This document shows positions 1 through 9,861 of a stretch of DNA of 64,000 nucleotides, in pieces; the stretch's first letter is position 1, and every line of letters begins with the position of its first letter. The notes below the pieces were generated by a model. It was given only the letters and a program-made list of their open reading frames with translations. It searched no databases and was not told where the DNA came from. The DNA comes from Bacteroidota bacterium. GTDB taxonomy: Bacteria; Bacteroidota; Bacteroidia; Flavobacteriales; Flavobacteriaceae. The translations under genes and the position numbers were made by a program. The stretch is taken from NCBI GenBank assembly GCA_023434025.1, contig JAEYTL010000040.1, positions 10,954 to 74,953 on the forward strand, read 5' to 3'.

Positions 1-31
1 TATTATTTGGAACTTAATACCTCATACAAAC

Positions 32-1069
32 ATGAATACAACAGAAACAACATTAAAAAATCAATGGGAAGCCTTAAAAGCAACAACTCCACATCTTAGA
101 ATCAGAAATGCGGCTGAACAATTAGGCGTAAGCGAAGCCGAATTGTTAGCTACTCAAATTGGCGAAACCGTTACGCGTTTGAAACCTGAATTTGTAGCTA
201 TTTTATCTGAAATTGAAAGTCTTGGAAAAGTAATGGCTTTGACACGTAACGAAGAATGTGTACACGAACGCAAAGGAATTTATCTGAATCCGGATTTCAG
301 CAGTCCGTTTGCCGGATTGTTTGTGGGCGAAGATATCGATTTGCGAATTTTTCTGTCCGCCTGGGATAAAGCCTATGCCGTGAGTGAAACTTCTGAACAC
401 GGAAACCGCAAAAGTTTACAGTTTTTCGGGAAAGACGGTTTAGCCATTCATAAAATCTATTTAACGCCCGACAGTAACGAAGCTGCGTTTGATGCTTTGG
501 TTGAAAAATATAAATCTGAAAATCAGGAAATAACAGAGGCTACCTCCGAAGTCGCAGCCTTACCTGCGGAAAAACCGGATACAGAAATTGATGTTGAAGG
601 CTTTCAAAAAGCTTGGATTGAATTGAAAGATACGCACGAATTTTTTGGAATGCTGAAGAAATTCGGTGTAACCCGAACCCAGGCTTTACGTTTAGCTCCG
701 AATGATTATTTTGCTAAACCAATTGAAAAAGAAGGTATTGTTACTTTATTAGAAACAGCAGCAAAACAAAAATTACCGATTATGGTTTTTGTCGGAAATC
801 GCGGAAATATCCAAATCCATACCGGTACCGTTCGCAAAACTATGTGGCACGGAACCTGGTATAATGTAATGGATCCGGATTTTAATCTACATTTAGATAT
901 GTCAAAAATTGCTCAAACCTATATCGTCAGAAAACCAACTGAAGACGGGGTTGTTACCGCAGTTGAAGTATTTAATGATCAAGGCGAAATTATTGTTCAG
1001 TTTTTTGGAAAACGCAAACCGGGCATCCCGGAATTGGAGGAGTGGAAAACAATTGTGGCAGCATTGTAA
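32..1069 (+). CDS. hmuS: Haem-degrading factor, HemS/ChuS/HmuS family
   Basis: Cytoplasmic haem-binding protein that receives imported haem and helps release its iron. The 345 residues match the usual family length (about 340-350) and show the family's two-repeat build: an N-terminal half (about 1-170) and a C-terminal half (about 185-345) that look like copies of one another. The stretch at residues 71-82 (TRNEECVHERKG) and the one near 253-262 (GNRGNIQIHTG) are typical HemS signatures. Only 31 bases of upstream sequence are visible, so the promoter and any haem-uptake partners to the left cannot be seen. The gene ends at a bidirectional terminator shared with the converging AhpD-like gene. 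Family assignment is firm; the exact chemistry (haem oxygenase-like or only chaperone) is not shown by sequence. Confidence 0.9.
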   Translation: MNTTETTLKNQWEALKATTPHLRIRNAAEQLGVSEAELLATQIGETVTRLKPEFVAILSEIESLGKVMALTRNEECVHERKGIYLNPDFSSPFAGLFVGEDIDLRIFLSAWDKAYAVSETSEHGNRKSLQFFGKDGLAIHKIYLTPDSNEAAFDALVEKYKSENQEITEATSEVAALPAEKPDTEIDVEGFQKAWIELKDTHEFFGMLKKFGVTRTQALRLAPNDYFAKPIEKEGIVTLLETAAKQKLPIMVFVGNRGNIQIHTGTVRKTMWHGTWYNVMDPDFNLHLDMSKIAQTYIVRKPTEDGVVTAVEVFNDQGEIIVQFFGKRKPGIPELEEWKTIVAAL

Positions 1070-1123
1070 TTTGGCAATAAGTCAATGAGGCGATGTGTCA
1101 ATTTGATGACATGCTTAACATAT

Positions 1124-1165
1124 AAAAAAACAGTCAGAGAAAATTAATTATCTGACTGTTTTTTT
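1124..1165. terminator. Bidirectional intrinsic terminator
   Basis: A perfect 15-base inverted repeat (AAAAAAACAGTCAGA and its complement) around a 12-base loop ends in a T-run on either strand. It lies between converging hmuS and the AhpD-like gene and can serve both. Confidence 0.85.
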
Positions 1166-1178
1166 AGGTAAAGATTAT

Positions 1179-1619
1179 TTATTCTGCCACCGGAAGTTGT
1201 GTACTCACGGCAATTCTGTTCCAGGCATTAATAGTTACAATTGCAATGATGATTTGGGCAATTACCTCTTCAGAAAAATAGTTTTTTGCATTTTGATAGG
1301 TAGCATCCGTTAAACCGTGATGATGAATCAACGTTATTTCTTCGGTAATAGCCAATAACGCTTTTTCATCTGCAGAAAATGTATTGGTTTCTTTCCATGC
1401 ATTTAATAAAAAAATACGTTGCGGTGTTTCGCCATATTTCAATGCATCTTTGGTATGCATATCGATACAAAAGGCACAACCGTTGATTTGTGAAGCTCTG
1501 ATTTTGATGAGTTCTTTTTGTGTTTTTGTTAAGGTTGTGGTGGCTAAATAATTTTCTAAACCCATTAAAGCTTTATATGCATTTGGTTGTGTTTGTAAAA
1601 TGTTTACTCTTGTTTCCAT
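1179..1619 (-). CDS. Carboxymuconolactone decarboxylase / AhpD-like protein
   Basis: Small all-helical protein of the AhpD-like/CMD superfamily, 146 residues. The redox motif C48-A-F-C51-x3-H55 is intact; in AhpD-type proteins these residues form the peroxide-reducing, disulfide-exchanging centre. No signal peptide is present, so it is cytoplasmic. It lies 98 bases downstream of a Crp/Fnr-type regulator on the same strand, a common Bacteroidota pairing, which suggests that regulator controls it in response to oxidative or electrophile stress; that is inference. The substrate is not shown, and the name peroxidase-like is safer than decarboxylase because of the CxxC motif. Confidence 0.85.
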   Translation of the reverse strand: METRVNILQTQPNAYKALMGLENYLATTTLTKTQKELIKIRASQINGCAFCIDMHTKDALKYGETPQRIFLLNAWKETNTFSADEKALLAITEEITLIHHHGLTDATYQNAKNYFSEEVIAQIIIAIVTINAWNRIAVSTQLPVAE

Positions 1620-1717
1620 GATATTGAATTTTAAAATGTTAGTATTGATTAACAGGACAAAATTCAGTATTATGAAACCAAAAAAACTTAAGCTGGTTTA
1701 AGAACGTATTATTAAAA

Positions 1718-2293
1718 TTATCTTGTTTCGTTTTTCTTTCTCAGTTCACTCAAATATTCGGGTGTAAAACCTAAAAAAGAGGCTAGTATTTTTTGCGGAA
1801 TGCGTTGGATAAACCCGGGATAACTGTCTCGAAATAAATGATAAAACTCTTCTTTGGATAATCTGAATAATTTTATCCTGAACAAAGAAGCGGCATACGC
1901 CCGTTCATAAATATGACGGTAATATTTTTCCAGTTCGGGAAACCTTTCCAGTAAAAAATCCCAGTCATCTTTTGTGATTGCAATAATTTCGGAGTTTTCA
2001 AGAGCCTGAATGGAGTAAGAGGATTTTCCTTTTTTGTGAAACGCATCAATGTCGGTCATCCACCATGTTTCGAGAGCAAACTGGATGGTTTGTTCAACAC
2101 CTTTGTCGTCTGAGTGATACAGCCGTAAGCATCCTTTTGATACAAAATAGAGTGTGTTACAGGTATTTCCTTCTTCAAGCAATACCTGACGTTTCTTAAA
2201 ATTTAACGCAGTAAAGAATGGAGGTATCTCTTGGGCAACATTTTTATCCAGGCTGACATATCGGGAAATATGGTTGAGCAATATGTCTGTCAT
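1718..2293 (-). CDS. Crp/Fnr-family transcription regulator
   Basis: Predicted DNA-binding regulator, 191 residues. Residues about 15-115 form a cyclic-nucleotide-binding-like beta-barrel (LLEEGNTCNTLYFVSKGCLRL is the recognisable core), and the C-terminal end (KILASFLGFTPEYLSELRKK) is the helix-turn-helix. No Fnr-type cysteine cluster is evident, so oxygen sensing by an iron-sulfur centre is unlikely; the ligand is unknown. It precedes the AhpD-like gene on the same strand and probably regulates it. Start chosen at the first ATG, which gives the normal length of this Bacteroidota subfamily (about 190 residues). Confidence 0.85.
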   Translation of the reverse strand: MTDILLNHISRYVSLDKNVAQEIPPFFTALNFKKRQVLLEEGNTCNTLYFVSKGCLRLYHSDDKGVEQTIQFALETWWMTDIDAFHKKGKSSYSIQALENSEIIAITKDDWDFLLERFPELEKYYRHIYERAYAASLFRIKLFRLSKEEFYHLFRDSYPGFIQRIPQKILASFLGFTPEYLSELRKKNETR

Positions 2294-2387
2294 ATTAAAA
2301 AATATGTTTAAAAAAATAATTGCAATTTAATGAAAAACAGAGTGCAAGGCAATCAAATGACTCACTGTTTTACGATGAAATAGTTCA

Positions 2388-2477
2388 CACTTTTTTTAAT
2401 TGACTACAAAAGGTCTTTGTCTGTTCGCTTCGCTCAGTTCGGTTTTCAGTCTCGAGTCGCTTCAATCAAAAAAAGTG
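2388..2477. repeat. Imperfect inverted repeat element, family A copy 1
   Basis: Arms 2388-2403 (CACTTTTTTTAATTGA) and 2462-2477 pair with one mismatch in 16 around a 58-base centre. The right flank reads AATCACTTCAAT. A second element at 14737-14791 has similar arms and nearly the same right flank, so this looks like a small mobile or amplified palindrome rather than a gene-specific signal. It lies downstream of the giant T9SS gene and upstream of the Crp/Fnr gene. Confidence 0.5.
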
Positions 2478-2514
2478 TAAATCACTTCAATTTTTAATTT
2501 AGATGAATGTAATA

Positions 2515-5500
2515 CTAAAATAAAAATACTTTTTTAGTAACAGTTCCTTTTGATGTAGTTACCTGAACTAAGATAACCTGATCTGCTACATGATATAGCC
2601 GTGTGCTAAATTCATTTTTATGAATCTTGTCCTGATCGTAAATTAATCTGCCGCTTATATCATATATTTTTAGGGTTGATACATCTTGGGTACCTGCATG
2701 GACATTAAGGGTTTTTTGTGAGGCATAAACGATGATTTCATCAGTAAAAGAATGGGGGTTTTCTGAAAGGGTATTTTGAAACATTAATTCAAAACGCGAA
2801 TTAAATTCGCCCGATGCACTTTCAAAGGAAAACGGACTCATCCGGATATTGTGAATGTTTCCTGTCTGATTATCTTTTATAAAGATACCCATACCGGTAT
2901 TTTCAAATAAACCGTCAGAATGTGCTAATGAAATAGAAAACAACCCAGACTGAGTAGAGCCAAATCCTAACGGCACTACATCAGTTGCCGTGAAAGGAAG
3001 GCTTCTTCCCTGGATGATATAGGCTTCGTCAGACAGGATCGTTGAAAAGTAATTAGGACTGTCATGAATATATTTTCCGTCTATTGCCGGATCTATTCCG
3101 GAGGTTGCTCCTGTCATGTATGCAACCATCAATTGCCCCATCATTCCGCTCGGACCTGCCATGTTTAACCAGATGCGATGGCGTTCAAAGTTATTGACCG
3201 CTTCCGGACCGGATGTTCTCAGAAACTGATTTTCGGTATTGCCTACACGCATTGAATTATTGAATACTAAATTAGCTGAAGGGGCTTTTACGAGAAATCC
3301 TTGGCCAATCTGTAAAATACCATTAGGAATAATAGAACTGCCGCCTCCTGAATTTTCAACCCCGCCGGCAGTAGTATAAGTTGCGTAAGAACTATTTTCA
3401 GAATTATTTACTTTACGCCAAAAATACAAAGGCTCGTCTAAACCGTTCGTTAAAATAAAATCATCTGCCAGCATTGCAGAAGGATAAGGATTACCAACAG
3501 CATTAAAAGTTTCCGGTGTTACAGTAAGATGATAACTTCCGTTGTGCGGCACTCCCGAAAATATACCTAACCATTGGGCAGGAGTAGTAGAAAAATTGTT
3601 CGGCATACGGATCAAGTATCCTTTTGCATCTGAAAAAGTTGAAGCAGCAGGATTGATGGAAGAATATACATCCGCTGCAGGATTGTATTCATAAAAACGA
3701 TTAGTCAGTGTCTGGGGAGAGAAAGCCTGCAGATTTTGTCCTGAAACAGGAGAAGACCATAAATTATAATCCAAACGTCGTACTTCATCAGAAGTAAATC
3801 GTTTTACAATAACAGATCCTGAGTTTATTACATCTTCAAGCTGAACCAGATTAGCATTGCTTTCTAAAATAAACTGAGCTCCCGCTTCCACATTCAGTTC
3901 CTTGTTTAAATAAATCGTGTGAGCAGGATTTACAGTAACAACAGCCGGGTTCAATACGGTTATTGAACAGGCATTTAGATCACCGGTTGAAGAATAGTTT
4001 CCTGTAAAGATAGCTGTTGTTGTTTCATTGGGAATACCGTTACTCCACGAAATACCATTCCAGGTAGTTGATGAAAGCGAGATGGTAGCTATAGAAGAAT
4101 AGACTAAATCACAGCTGCCATCTTGCAAAACAGCTCTGAAATATGTAGTTTCCGACAAAGGTCCCACCACTGAGCCTAACATTTCACTACTTGTTATACT
4201 ATAATTTATTGGTGAGGTGAAAGAAATATCAGTGTCACTTTCCCAGTAAATTATTGATCCTGTAGAACCGTTTAAAATTAAAGTTTCCGGTTCTGTTAAA
4301 GCACATATGACCTGGTCGTTTAGTGTACCTCCTACAGTATCTGGTAAAATAGTAACTTCTGAGAGCGAACTGGCTTGGACACCATTACTGTCTGTTACCG
4401 TGACCTCATACGTTATGGTGCCCGGATTTGTACTTGGCGGTACAGCGGTAGCTTCATTCCCTAAACTTTCACTCCAGAAATAATCATACGGAGGTGTACC
4501 TCCCTGAACAGTGGCCAACAGTTCAATAGCTGAACCAATACAAAAAGTACCATAGCCTGAAACAGAAACATCCAGACTGATTCCTTCGATTCCGGTAATA
4601 ACAAGAGGTGACATTTCTTCTAAGGTAATATTATCAATAACGATTTGTGAAGCCTCCGGATTGCTGAAAACCCTCCAGGGATTAGTAAACTGGTTAAAGT
4701 TACCCTGAAGTATTGCTGCTGATATGCTTGACTCATTACCAACAACATCTGAAGTGTCATAGTTTGCTATAACGGAAAGTAATCCTGATGTTATGCCTGA
4801 ATGTTCCAACTCCCAATACCTGGTCAAAGTATTAGAAAGACTGCTGTTGTTTGGATGGATAGCGTCAACAACAGAAATACCAATATAGGCATTTGTAAAG
4901 CTACCTGATGTAACGGTGGTCGTAATCGGAGTAAAGTGAGCACCATTACTGCGTTCTCCAACCGGGAAAGTGTAAGAGCCGACTCCTGTAAAGTTTCTCC
5001 GTACTTTTCCTGTTCCACTGGTCACAAGCATGTTTGACGTACTGAAAATCCCTGCTATAGGAGCTGTTCCTACTGTTAGATTATAATTGCCAATATCTAA
5101 GACTCCTTGTGTTAGTAATAGAGTTCCGTTAACTGTAACGGATGTAGCCAGTAACACTTCTCCGAAATTATTGTTTACAGTTAAGTTGGATAACACCGGT
5201 GAAACAGTTCCGCCAATACTTTGCGAAGTCAGACCGTTCATGACAATAGCTTTTCCTTCAAAATTTACGGATTGATTTAAAGATAAGTTTCCTGATATAT
5301 TAAGGCTTGAGGGGAATATAGCTCCGGTACCGTTGATTACCAGATTGTTATAGGCGGATAACGTTCCGGTTGGTATTGCAAGTGTTTGATTTGTTCCTGA
5401 GTAAATAATGGTATTGGAAATAGGACCGGAAAACAGATTGCCCGAGTTTACAAATTCTCCTTTTATTTCTGTAACAGAACCGGTAATAGGTCGTAATCCT

Positions 5501-8500
5501 GCACCGGTTTCGATTCTTAAATTATTGAACGTTGTTGAGCCGGAAATAGTGGCATCCGGATTTGTGAAAATTACCCGGCTATTTCCGTTGCCGGAATTAA
5601 ATGTTCCGTTGTTAATCCAGGCTCCGGAAGAACCGTTGATCGTAAATTGGGTAGCATCAGGAGAGTTCAGAATACCGCCTGCTTCAATATCCAGCTTACC
5701 CAGTAAAACACTGGGGTTTAATTCCGGATCAAAAAGTGTTGTTGAAGCGTCTGGGATTAAAACAGCAGTGTTGTCAGAAGGTGTTGCATTAGGCGTCCAG
5801 TTCGCTGCGGTAGTCCATGATGTACTTACGGAACCATTCCACACAAGTATTTCTGCTTCGGATTCATCTAATGTTAATAATACATCGCCAAAATTTGAAG
5901 TAAAATAGACCCCTACGTTTACATTCGTTAATTCAATCCAGTTGTCAGCCATATTATAATTGGATCTGCCTTGTTCTAAAAAAGTAGCCGTAGCCGTTAA
6001 ATAGGCCCAGTCAACCAATTTACTTTCGGTATTTCCATTGAGTTCCGAGTTCAGGTAACGGGCTCTGATGATTGCTTTTGTACCGGAACCGCCTGTTTGA
6101 ATAAAATCATACTCGCGAAGAATAGCCCCGGAACGCCAGGAAGGAGCTGTTCCGATGCTTACTTTCAGGCTCATGGAAGACGGTAAAGTTCCTACATTTG
6201 GAAAAAGTATTGAAGTGTCCCGGTGACCAAAAGTATAGTTTACATTCGGAACAATTGCATTTCGGGTTATAATTCCGGTAACATCTCCTGTTCCGGTGTT
6301 GGAAGACAGAGGACCCATGGTTAAGCTAAAGGTTCCTGTTGAAAGGCTTCCGAGCGTTGCGGATGGATTGGCAGCCGGTAAATTCAGTACTTTATTGACT
6401 GTTAATGCACCGCCGGCAACCGAACCGCCGGGCGATGATAAAGTAAGGTTCTCATATGTACCTGCCACCACAGTTTGAGATAAAGCCGGAGCGTTGTAAT
6501 GAACTGTCCCTGAGCCACCCCAGGTTTTACCGGTCGGTAAAGGTAACCCGGTTGTGTTTTGTGTTAACAGTGTCCCGTTATTGGTAATGGAATTTAATGA
6601 GCCTGTCAGGGCATTGATTCCTAAATTAAATGACTGTTTTTCCGCAATTGTTAAGCTTCCGTTTATAACAACCGGATTTAACAAGGTTGTTGTGGTATTC
6701 TCGGCGGTTGTGGTAATTTCTAAAGAGTTCAGTGCATTGGTGACTCCTGCTGTGGTTTGGTCAAAGCTCAGAGAGTTATTCACTGAACCGTTAACAATAA
6801 GTGTACTGGCATTATTCCCTTTTAAACCCTGAGGCGTAGTATTGTTAATTGACCCGCTGAGCGTAAGTGTCTGATTCGAAAAATCAAGTTTACCTCCGTT
6901 AAAAGTTAAAGAGTTCAATACGGTTGTAGCTGCATTTATTCTTGCATTTCCCTGTAGGACAAATGTTTCTGGAGTACCTGAAAAAGGGACAAAAGTTGTC
7001 GTAGGATTTGCGACCATTACAATATCATCAAGGGCAAAACCATCAAAATTGGTTGTCCCGGAAACAGTGGCTCCTGACCATCTCAGATAATAATAATTAT
7101 TGGATGGAATTGACAATCCCGTTAAGGTAACTACCCTGTAATAGGCTTTCCATCCGGGAGTTATATCCGGTGTTTCAGCAGAGATGACCGATAAGCCTGC
7201 AACAGGTGTATAAGTTGAGTTATCTGTTGAATGACTAAAGTTTAAACTGCTTGAAGAAGGCTGATTGTTGTAAATATAAACGGTATAACCTATATTTATT
7301 GAGTTAATTGTAGAGGCAGTCTGATTTTGAAAGCGAAGTGTAATATTTCCGGGACTAAAATCCCCGGGAGCTGATTGAAGTCCTAAACTAAAATTACCGG
7401 GCGATGTTTCATAAGCATAAATTCCGCCCTCTGAACCGGGTACATCCGAAGTACCTCTGTCAAAATCAGTGTCTTCAACACTGTTGCTTCCAAATGCCAG
7501 ATTACCACTGCTGAAGCCATTTACTGCCCAGGCGTTAGAGTTTAACATTCCCGAAGTAGCTACAGCAGAAAAACCATCTCCCTGAAAAACTTCTGCATTC
7601 ACACCATCTGCATTCGTATCAAAATTAATTGTGTTTACGGTATTTACGGTGTTAATCTGCCAGCCAACAGGTGCATTTAGTGTAAGTCTGTTTGCTACTG
7701 CTGGATTGGCCGTCAGGTAATTTTCCAGTCCGGTATCACCATTGTACTCATACACGGCGATATGATAGTTTGTGGAAGGAGACAGGTTGGTGACATTTGC
7801 AGTGGAGCCAGCTCCACTGTAAACTACATAATTGCCGGTTCCCAGCTGACTTCCTGTACCAAATGATGAGGAAGCAGTGTAGGAGGTACCATTAACAGGA
7901 TTGGAGTTTACAGCACCTCCTGCCCGGATTATGACAATTCTGTTCGTTCCGTTCCCCGGCAAAAACTGAACGGTAAAACTCGTTGAAGTCACATTAGTAA
8001 ACGTAACGGCTGTTGTCTGAAGTGTGGGCTGTGTAGCCGTAACCTTTCCTGAAACATTAACAAATTTAGACGTACCGCCTGTGGTCATGTGCGAAATAGT
8101 ACCGTTGTAATTTCCGGAAGGGGCAGAGGCTTTTAACCGGCAACGGATTGTTACAGGCTGGCTGGTTAATTGCGAACCATTTATGGTCAAAGTTAAATTG
8201 TCGGAATAACTTGCTCCGCCGTTGGACGATAATTCAAAATGCAAAGGAGCCGCTAATGCCGCATTTGCAACAAGATTTTCCCCTGAAATAGTGTATGTTG
8301 AAAAGGATGAAGCATTTCCTGATACGGTTGTAAAGCCTGCCAGTGCATTTGTTGACAGGATAAGTACGGGTTCGTTAGGAGCATCAACATCAAAAAACTG
8401 AGTATTAGAAACGGACTGGCCGTTGACTACCGTTACAGGATAGGCACCCTGGGTCTGTAGGTCTGTTGCAGATATTGTTGCTGTTAATTGAGTAGGAGAA

Positions 8501-9462
8501 ACATACGTCGTGGAACGGTTGCTTCCATTCCACCTGACTGTACTGGAAGAATTAAAATTTTCACCGGTTACTCCCAGAGTGAAAGCTCCTGAACCTGCAA
8601 TTGCAGAACTTGGTGTAAGGTTAAAAACAGCTGGTTTTTGAATGGTTACTTTTATCGCATCAAAAAATGCTCTTTGGTTAGATTGAGAAGCTGCATTCCA
8701 ATATGCTCCCAACAAAGGCAAAACGGCATTCACATAGGTTGTGTTAACTACTGAACCTTGTAAAGTCAAACCGCTACCGGAAGGGTCCTGAAATGAGGTG
8801 CCATCATTTCTGACAAATAATTGCCAGACAGAATTTACAGGATTATAGGTCACTTTAACACTGATGTATTGTGAGCCAAAATCATTGAGTCCATTTGTGT
8901 TTGAGGCTAACAGAGTGGTGTAATTCCTTATTCCGGCATTGTAACGCACTAATCGTATCGGATCATTTGCCGTTGAGTTGCCTAACGTAACGGCATAACC
9001 TGTGCCTGAAAGATTAGTGGTGCCATTGCTTCCTGCAAGTATGAAGGCAACTCCATAATTGCTGTTGCCAAATCCGGCAGGATTGGAACGTGGCTGCCTC
9101 ATGTTAAAAGTCCATGTCACAAGCCCCGGATTAGCGGATAAGCTTTGATTATAGGGTGAGGAAAATCCACTGGTTGGCGTAGTAGCAATTATCCACCCGT
9201 TTTGGTTTGCAATACCGCTTGCGTCATTGGTAAGTGTTAAAATCCCATTGTTAATTGAGGCACCAAAGTCGGCACCGCTTCGGGTCATCGACCATAAATT
9301 ACTGGTGCCTATTGGTCCGTTTGAGACGGTGTAAGCACTTCCCGTTGAGGTTGTAAAGTTTTCAGAAAAAACAACATCCTGGGCTTTGGAAAATATATTC
9401 AGTAATAAAAAATAAAGAACGAGGGACATACGCAGGTATGTCGATAGTAGATTTGTTTTCAT
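2515..9462 (-). CDS. Giant multidomain surface protein with T9SS C-terminal sorting domain
   Basis: A 2315-residue secreted protein. Signal peptide 1-28 (cleavage after SKAQ). Residues about 29-280 resemble a lectin/jelly-roll domain, followed by an IPT/TIG-like domain (about 280-360, starting FNLTPSSAIAGSG), a beta-sandwich segment, and a fibronectin-like segment (about 480-600). The long Thr/Ser/Asn/Gly-rich middle has many repeated 'NNG/ITG' beta-strand motifs, suggesting a beta-helix or stacked-sandwich stalk, with an Ig-like part near 1555-1640. The last 70 residues (LKIYDISGRLIYD core, ending KKVFLF) are a type A T9SS sorting signal, so it should be exported across the outer membrane and anchored or released. 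Probable role is adhesin or matrix protein; no catalytic motif was recognised. Single gene with its own promoter; the complementary-strand reading frames inside it are artefacts of composition. Confidence 0.85.
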   Translation of the reverse strand: MKTNLLSTYLRMSLVLYFLLLNIFSKAQDVVFSENFTTSTGSAYTVSNGPIGTSNLWSMTRSGADFGASINNGILTLTNDASGIANQNGWIIATTPTSGFSSPYNQSLSANPGLVTWTFNMRQPRSNPAGFGNSNYGVAFILAGSNGTTNLSGTGYAVTLGNSTANDPIRLVRYNAGIRNYTTLLASNTNGLNDFGSQYISVKVTYNPVNSVWQLFVRNDGTSFQDPSGSGLTLQGSVVNTTYVNAVLPLLGAYWNAASQSNQRAFFDAIKVTIQKPAVFNLTPSSAIAGSGAFTLGVTGENFNSSSTVRWNGSNRSTTYVSPTQLTATISATDLQTQGAYPVTVVNGQSVSNTQFFDVDAPNEPVLILSTNALAGFTTVSGNASSFSTYTISGENLVANAALAAPLHFELSSNGGASYSDNLTLTINGSQLTSQPVTIRCRLKASAPSGNYNGTISHMTTGGTSKFVNVSGKVTATQPTLQTTAVTFTNVTSTSFTVQFLPGNGTNRIVIIRAGGAVNSNPVNGTSYTASSSFGTGSQLGTGNYVVYSGAGSTANVTNLSPSTNYHIAVYEYNGDTGLENYLTANPAVANRLTLNAPVGWQINTVNTVNTINFDTNADGVNAEVFQGDGFSAVATSGMLNSNAWAVNGFSSGNLAFGSNSVEDTDFDRGTSDVPGSEGGIYAYETSPGNFSLGLQSAPGDFSPGNITLRFQNQTASTINSINIGYTVYIYNNQPSSSSLNFSHSTDNSTYTPVAGLSVISAETPDITPGWKAYYRVVTLTGLSIPSNNYYYLRWSGATVSGTTNFDGFALDDIVMVANPTTTFVPFSGTPETFVLQGNARINAATTVLNSLTFNGGKLDFSNQTLTLSGSINNTTPQGLKGNNASTLIVNGSVNNSLSFDQTTAGVTNALNSLEITTTAENTTTTLLNPVVINGSLTIAEKQSFNLGINALTGSLNSITNNGTLLTQNTTGLPLPTGKTWGGSGTVHYNAPALSQTVVAGTYENLTLSSPGGSVAGGALTVNKVLNLPAANPSATLGSLSTGTFSLTMGPLSSNTGTGDVTGIITRNAIVPNVNYTFGHRDTSILFPNVGTLPSSMSLKVSIGTAPSWRSGAILREYDFIQTGGSGTKAIIRARYLNSELNGNTESKLVDWAYLTATATFLEQGRSNYNMADNWIELTNVNVGVYFTSNFGDVLLTLDESEAEILVWNGSVSTSWTTAANWTPNATPSDNTAVLIPDASTTLFDPELNPSVLLGKLDIEAGGILNSPDATQFTINGSSGAWINNGTFNSGNGNSRVIFTNPDATISGSTTFNNLRIETGAGLRPITGSVTEIKGEFVNSGNLFSGPISNTIIYSGTNQTLAIPTGTLSAYNNLVINGTGAIFPSSLNISGNLSLNQSVNFEGKAIVMNGLTSQSIGGTVSPVLSNLTVNNNFGEVLLATSVTVNGTLLLTQGVLDIGNYNLTVGTAPIAGIFSTSNMLVTSGTGKVRRNFTGVGSYTFPVGERSNGAHFTPITTTVTSGSFTNAYIGISVVDAIHPNNSSLSNTLTRYWELEHSGITSGLLSVIANYDTSDVVGNESSISAAILQGNFNQFTNPWRVFSNPEASQIVIDNITLEEMSPLVITGIEGISLDVSVSGYGTFCIGSAIELLATVQGGTPPYDYFWSESLGNEATAVPPSTNPGTITYEVTVTDSNGVQASSLSEVTILPDTVGGTLNDQVICALTEPETLILNGSTGSIIYWESDTDISFTSPINYSITSSEMLGSVVGPLSETTYFRAVLQDGSCDLVYSSIATISLSSTTWNGISWSNGIPNETTTAIFTGNYSSTGDLNACSITVLNPAVVTVNPAHTIYLNKELNVEAGAQFILESNANLVQLEDVINSGSVIVKRFTSDEVRRLDYNLWSSPVSGQNLQAFSPQTLTNRFYEYNPAADVYSSINPAASTFSDAKGYLIRMPNNFSTTPAQWLGIFSGVPHNGSYHLTVTPETFNAVGNPYPSAMLADDFILTNGLDEPLYFWRKVNNSENSSYATYTTAGGVENSGGGSSIIPNGILQIGQGFLVKAPSANLVFNNSMRVGNTENQFLRTSGPEAVNNFERHRIWLNMAGPSGMMGQLMVAYMTGATSGIDPAIDGKYIHDSPNYFSTILSDEAYIIQGRSLPFTATDVVPLGFGSTQSGLFSISLAHSDGLFENTGMGIFIKDNQTGNIHNIRMSPFSFESASGEFNSRFELMFQNTLSENPHSFTDEIIVYASQKTLNVHAGTQDVSTLKIYDISGRLIYDQDKIHKNEFSTRLYHVADQVILVQVTTSKGTVTKKVFLF

Positions 9463-9861
9463 AATGATTGCAATTTAGATTTGGGGGGTGCAGTTATAAT
9501 TAGAAAACTAATAGTAAATACGCTACAAAAATATTGTTAACATGTTTTTTAAAATAAAACAGCGTGTTAAACTTTTGGTATTTAACACACTGTTGCATTT
9601 GGTCGATAAATTTTAATATTTCTTTTCTGTCATTTTGATTGACAGAAAGGCGACAATATTCCACAAATTAATAAAGGAACAGTTTGTGTTCTTCAGGAAC
9701 TATATTTTTGGTAATGATTTCTGACTATGATTAGAAATAGTTGTTAAAGTCAGCCGGAAAAAGAACTGACTCATTACGAATCGTACTGCACAACACAGCA
9801 AGGTTACTTTCGTGAATTCACTATGAAAGAGTTTGTTCCTGTTGTTTATCTAATTTAAAAG
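9463..9861. other. Intergenic region, 399 bases, hairpins only
   Basis: No gene seen. It holds the likely promoter of the giant T9SS gene (TATTTTTG on the minus strand at 9526-9533), an 8-base-arm hairpin (GTGTTAAA/TTTAACAC, about 9564-9588), and a perfect 9-base-arm hairpin at 9624-9648. The second hairpin has no T-run, so it is not a clear terminator. Confidence 0.5.
9526..9533 (-). promoter_or_regulatory. Candidate -7 box of the giant T9SS gene
   Basis: TATTTTTG matches the Bacteroidetes -7 consensus TAnnTTTG about 65 bases before the start codon. No good -33 TTG is visible, so the call is tentative. Confidence 0.4.

Noticed and set aside
5408..5908. Plus-strand frame of 166 codons inside the giant T9SS gene
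   Set aside because: Antisense shadow of a Thr/Ser/Asn-rich coding region, with no start context or family match.
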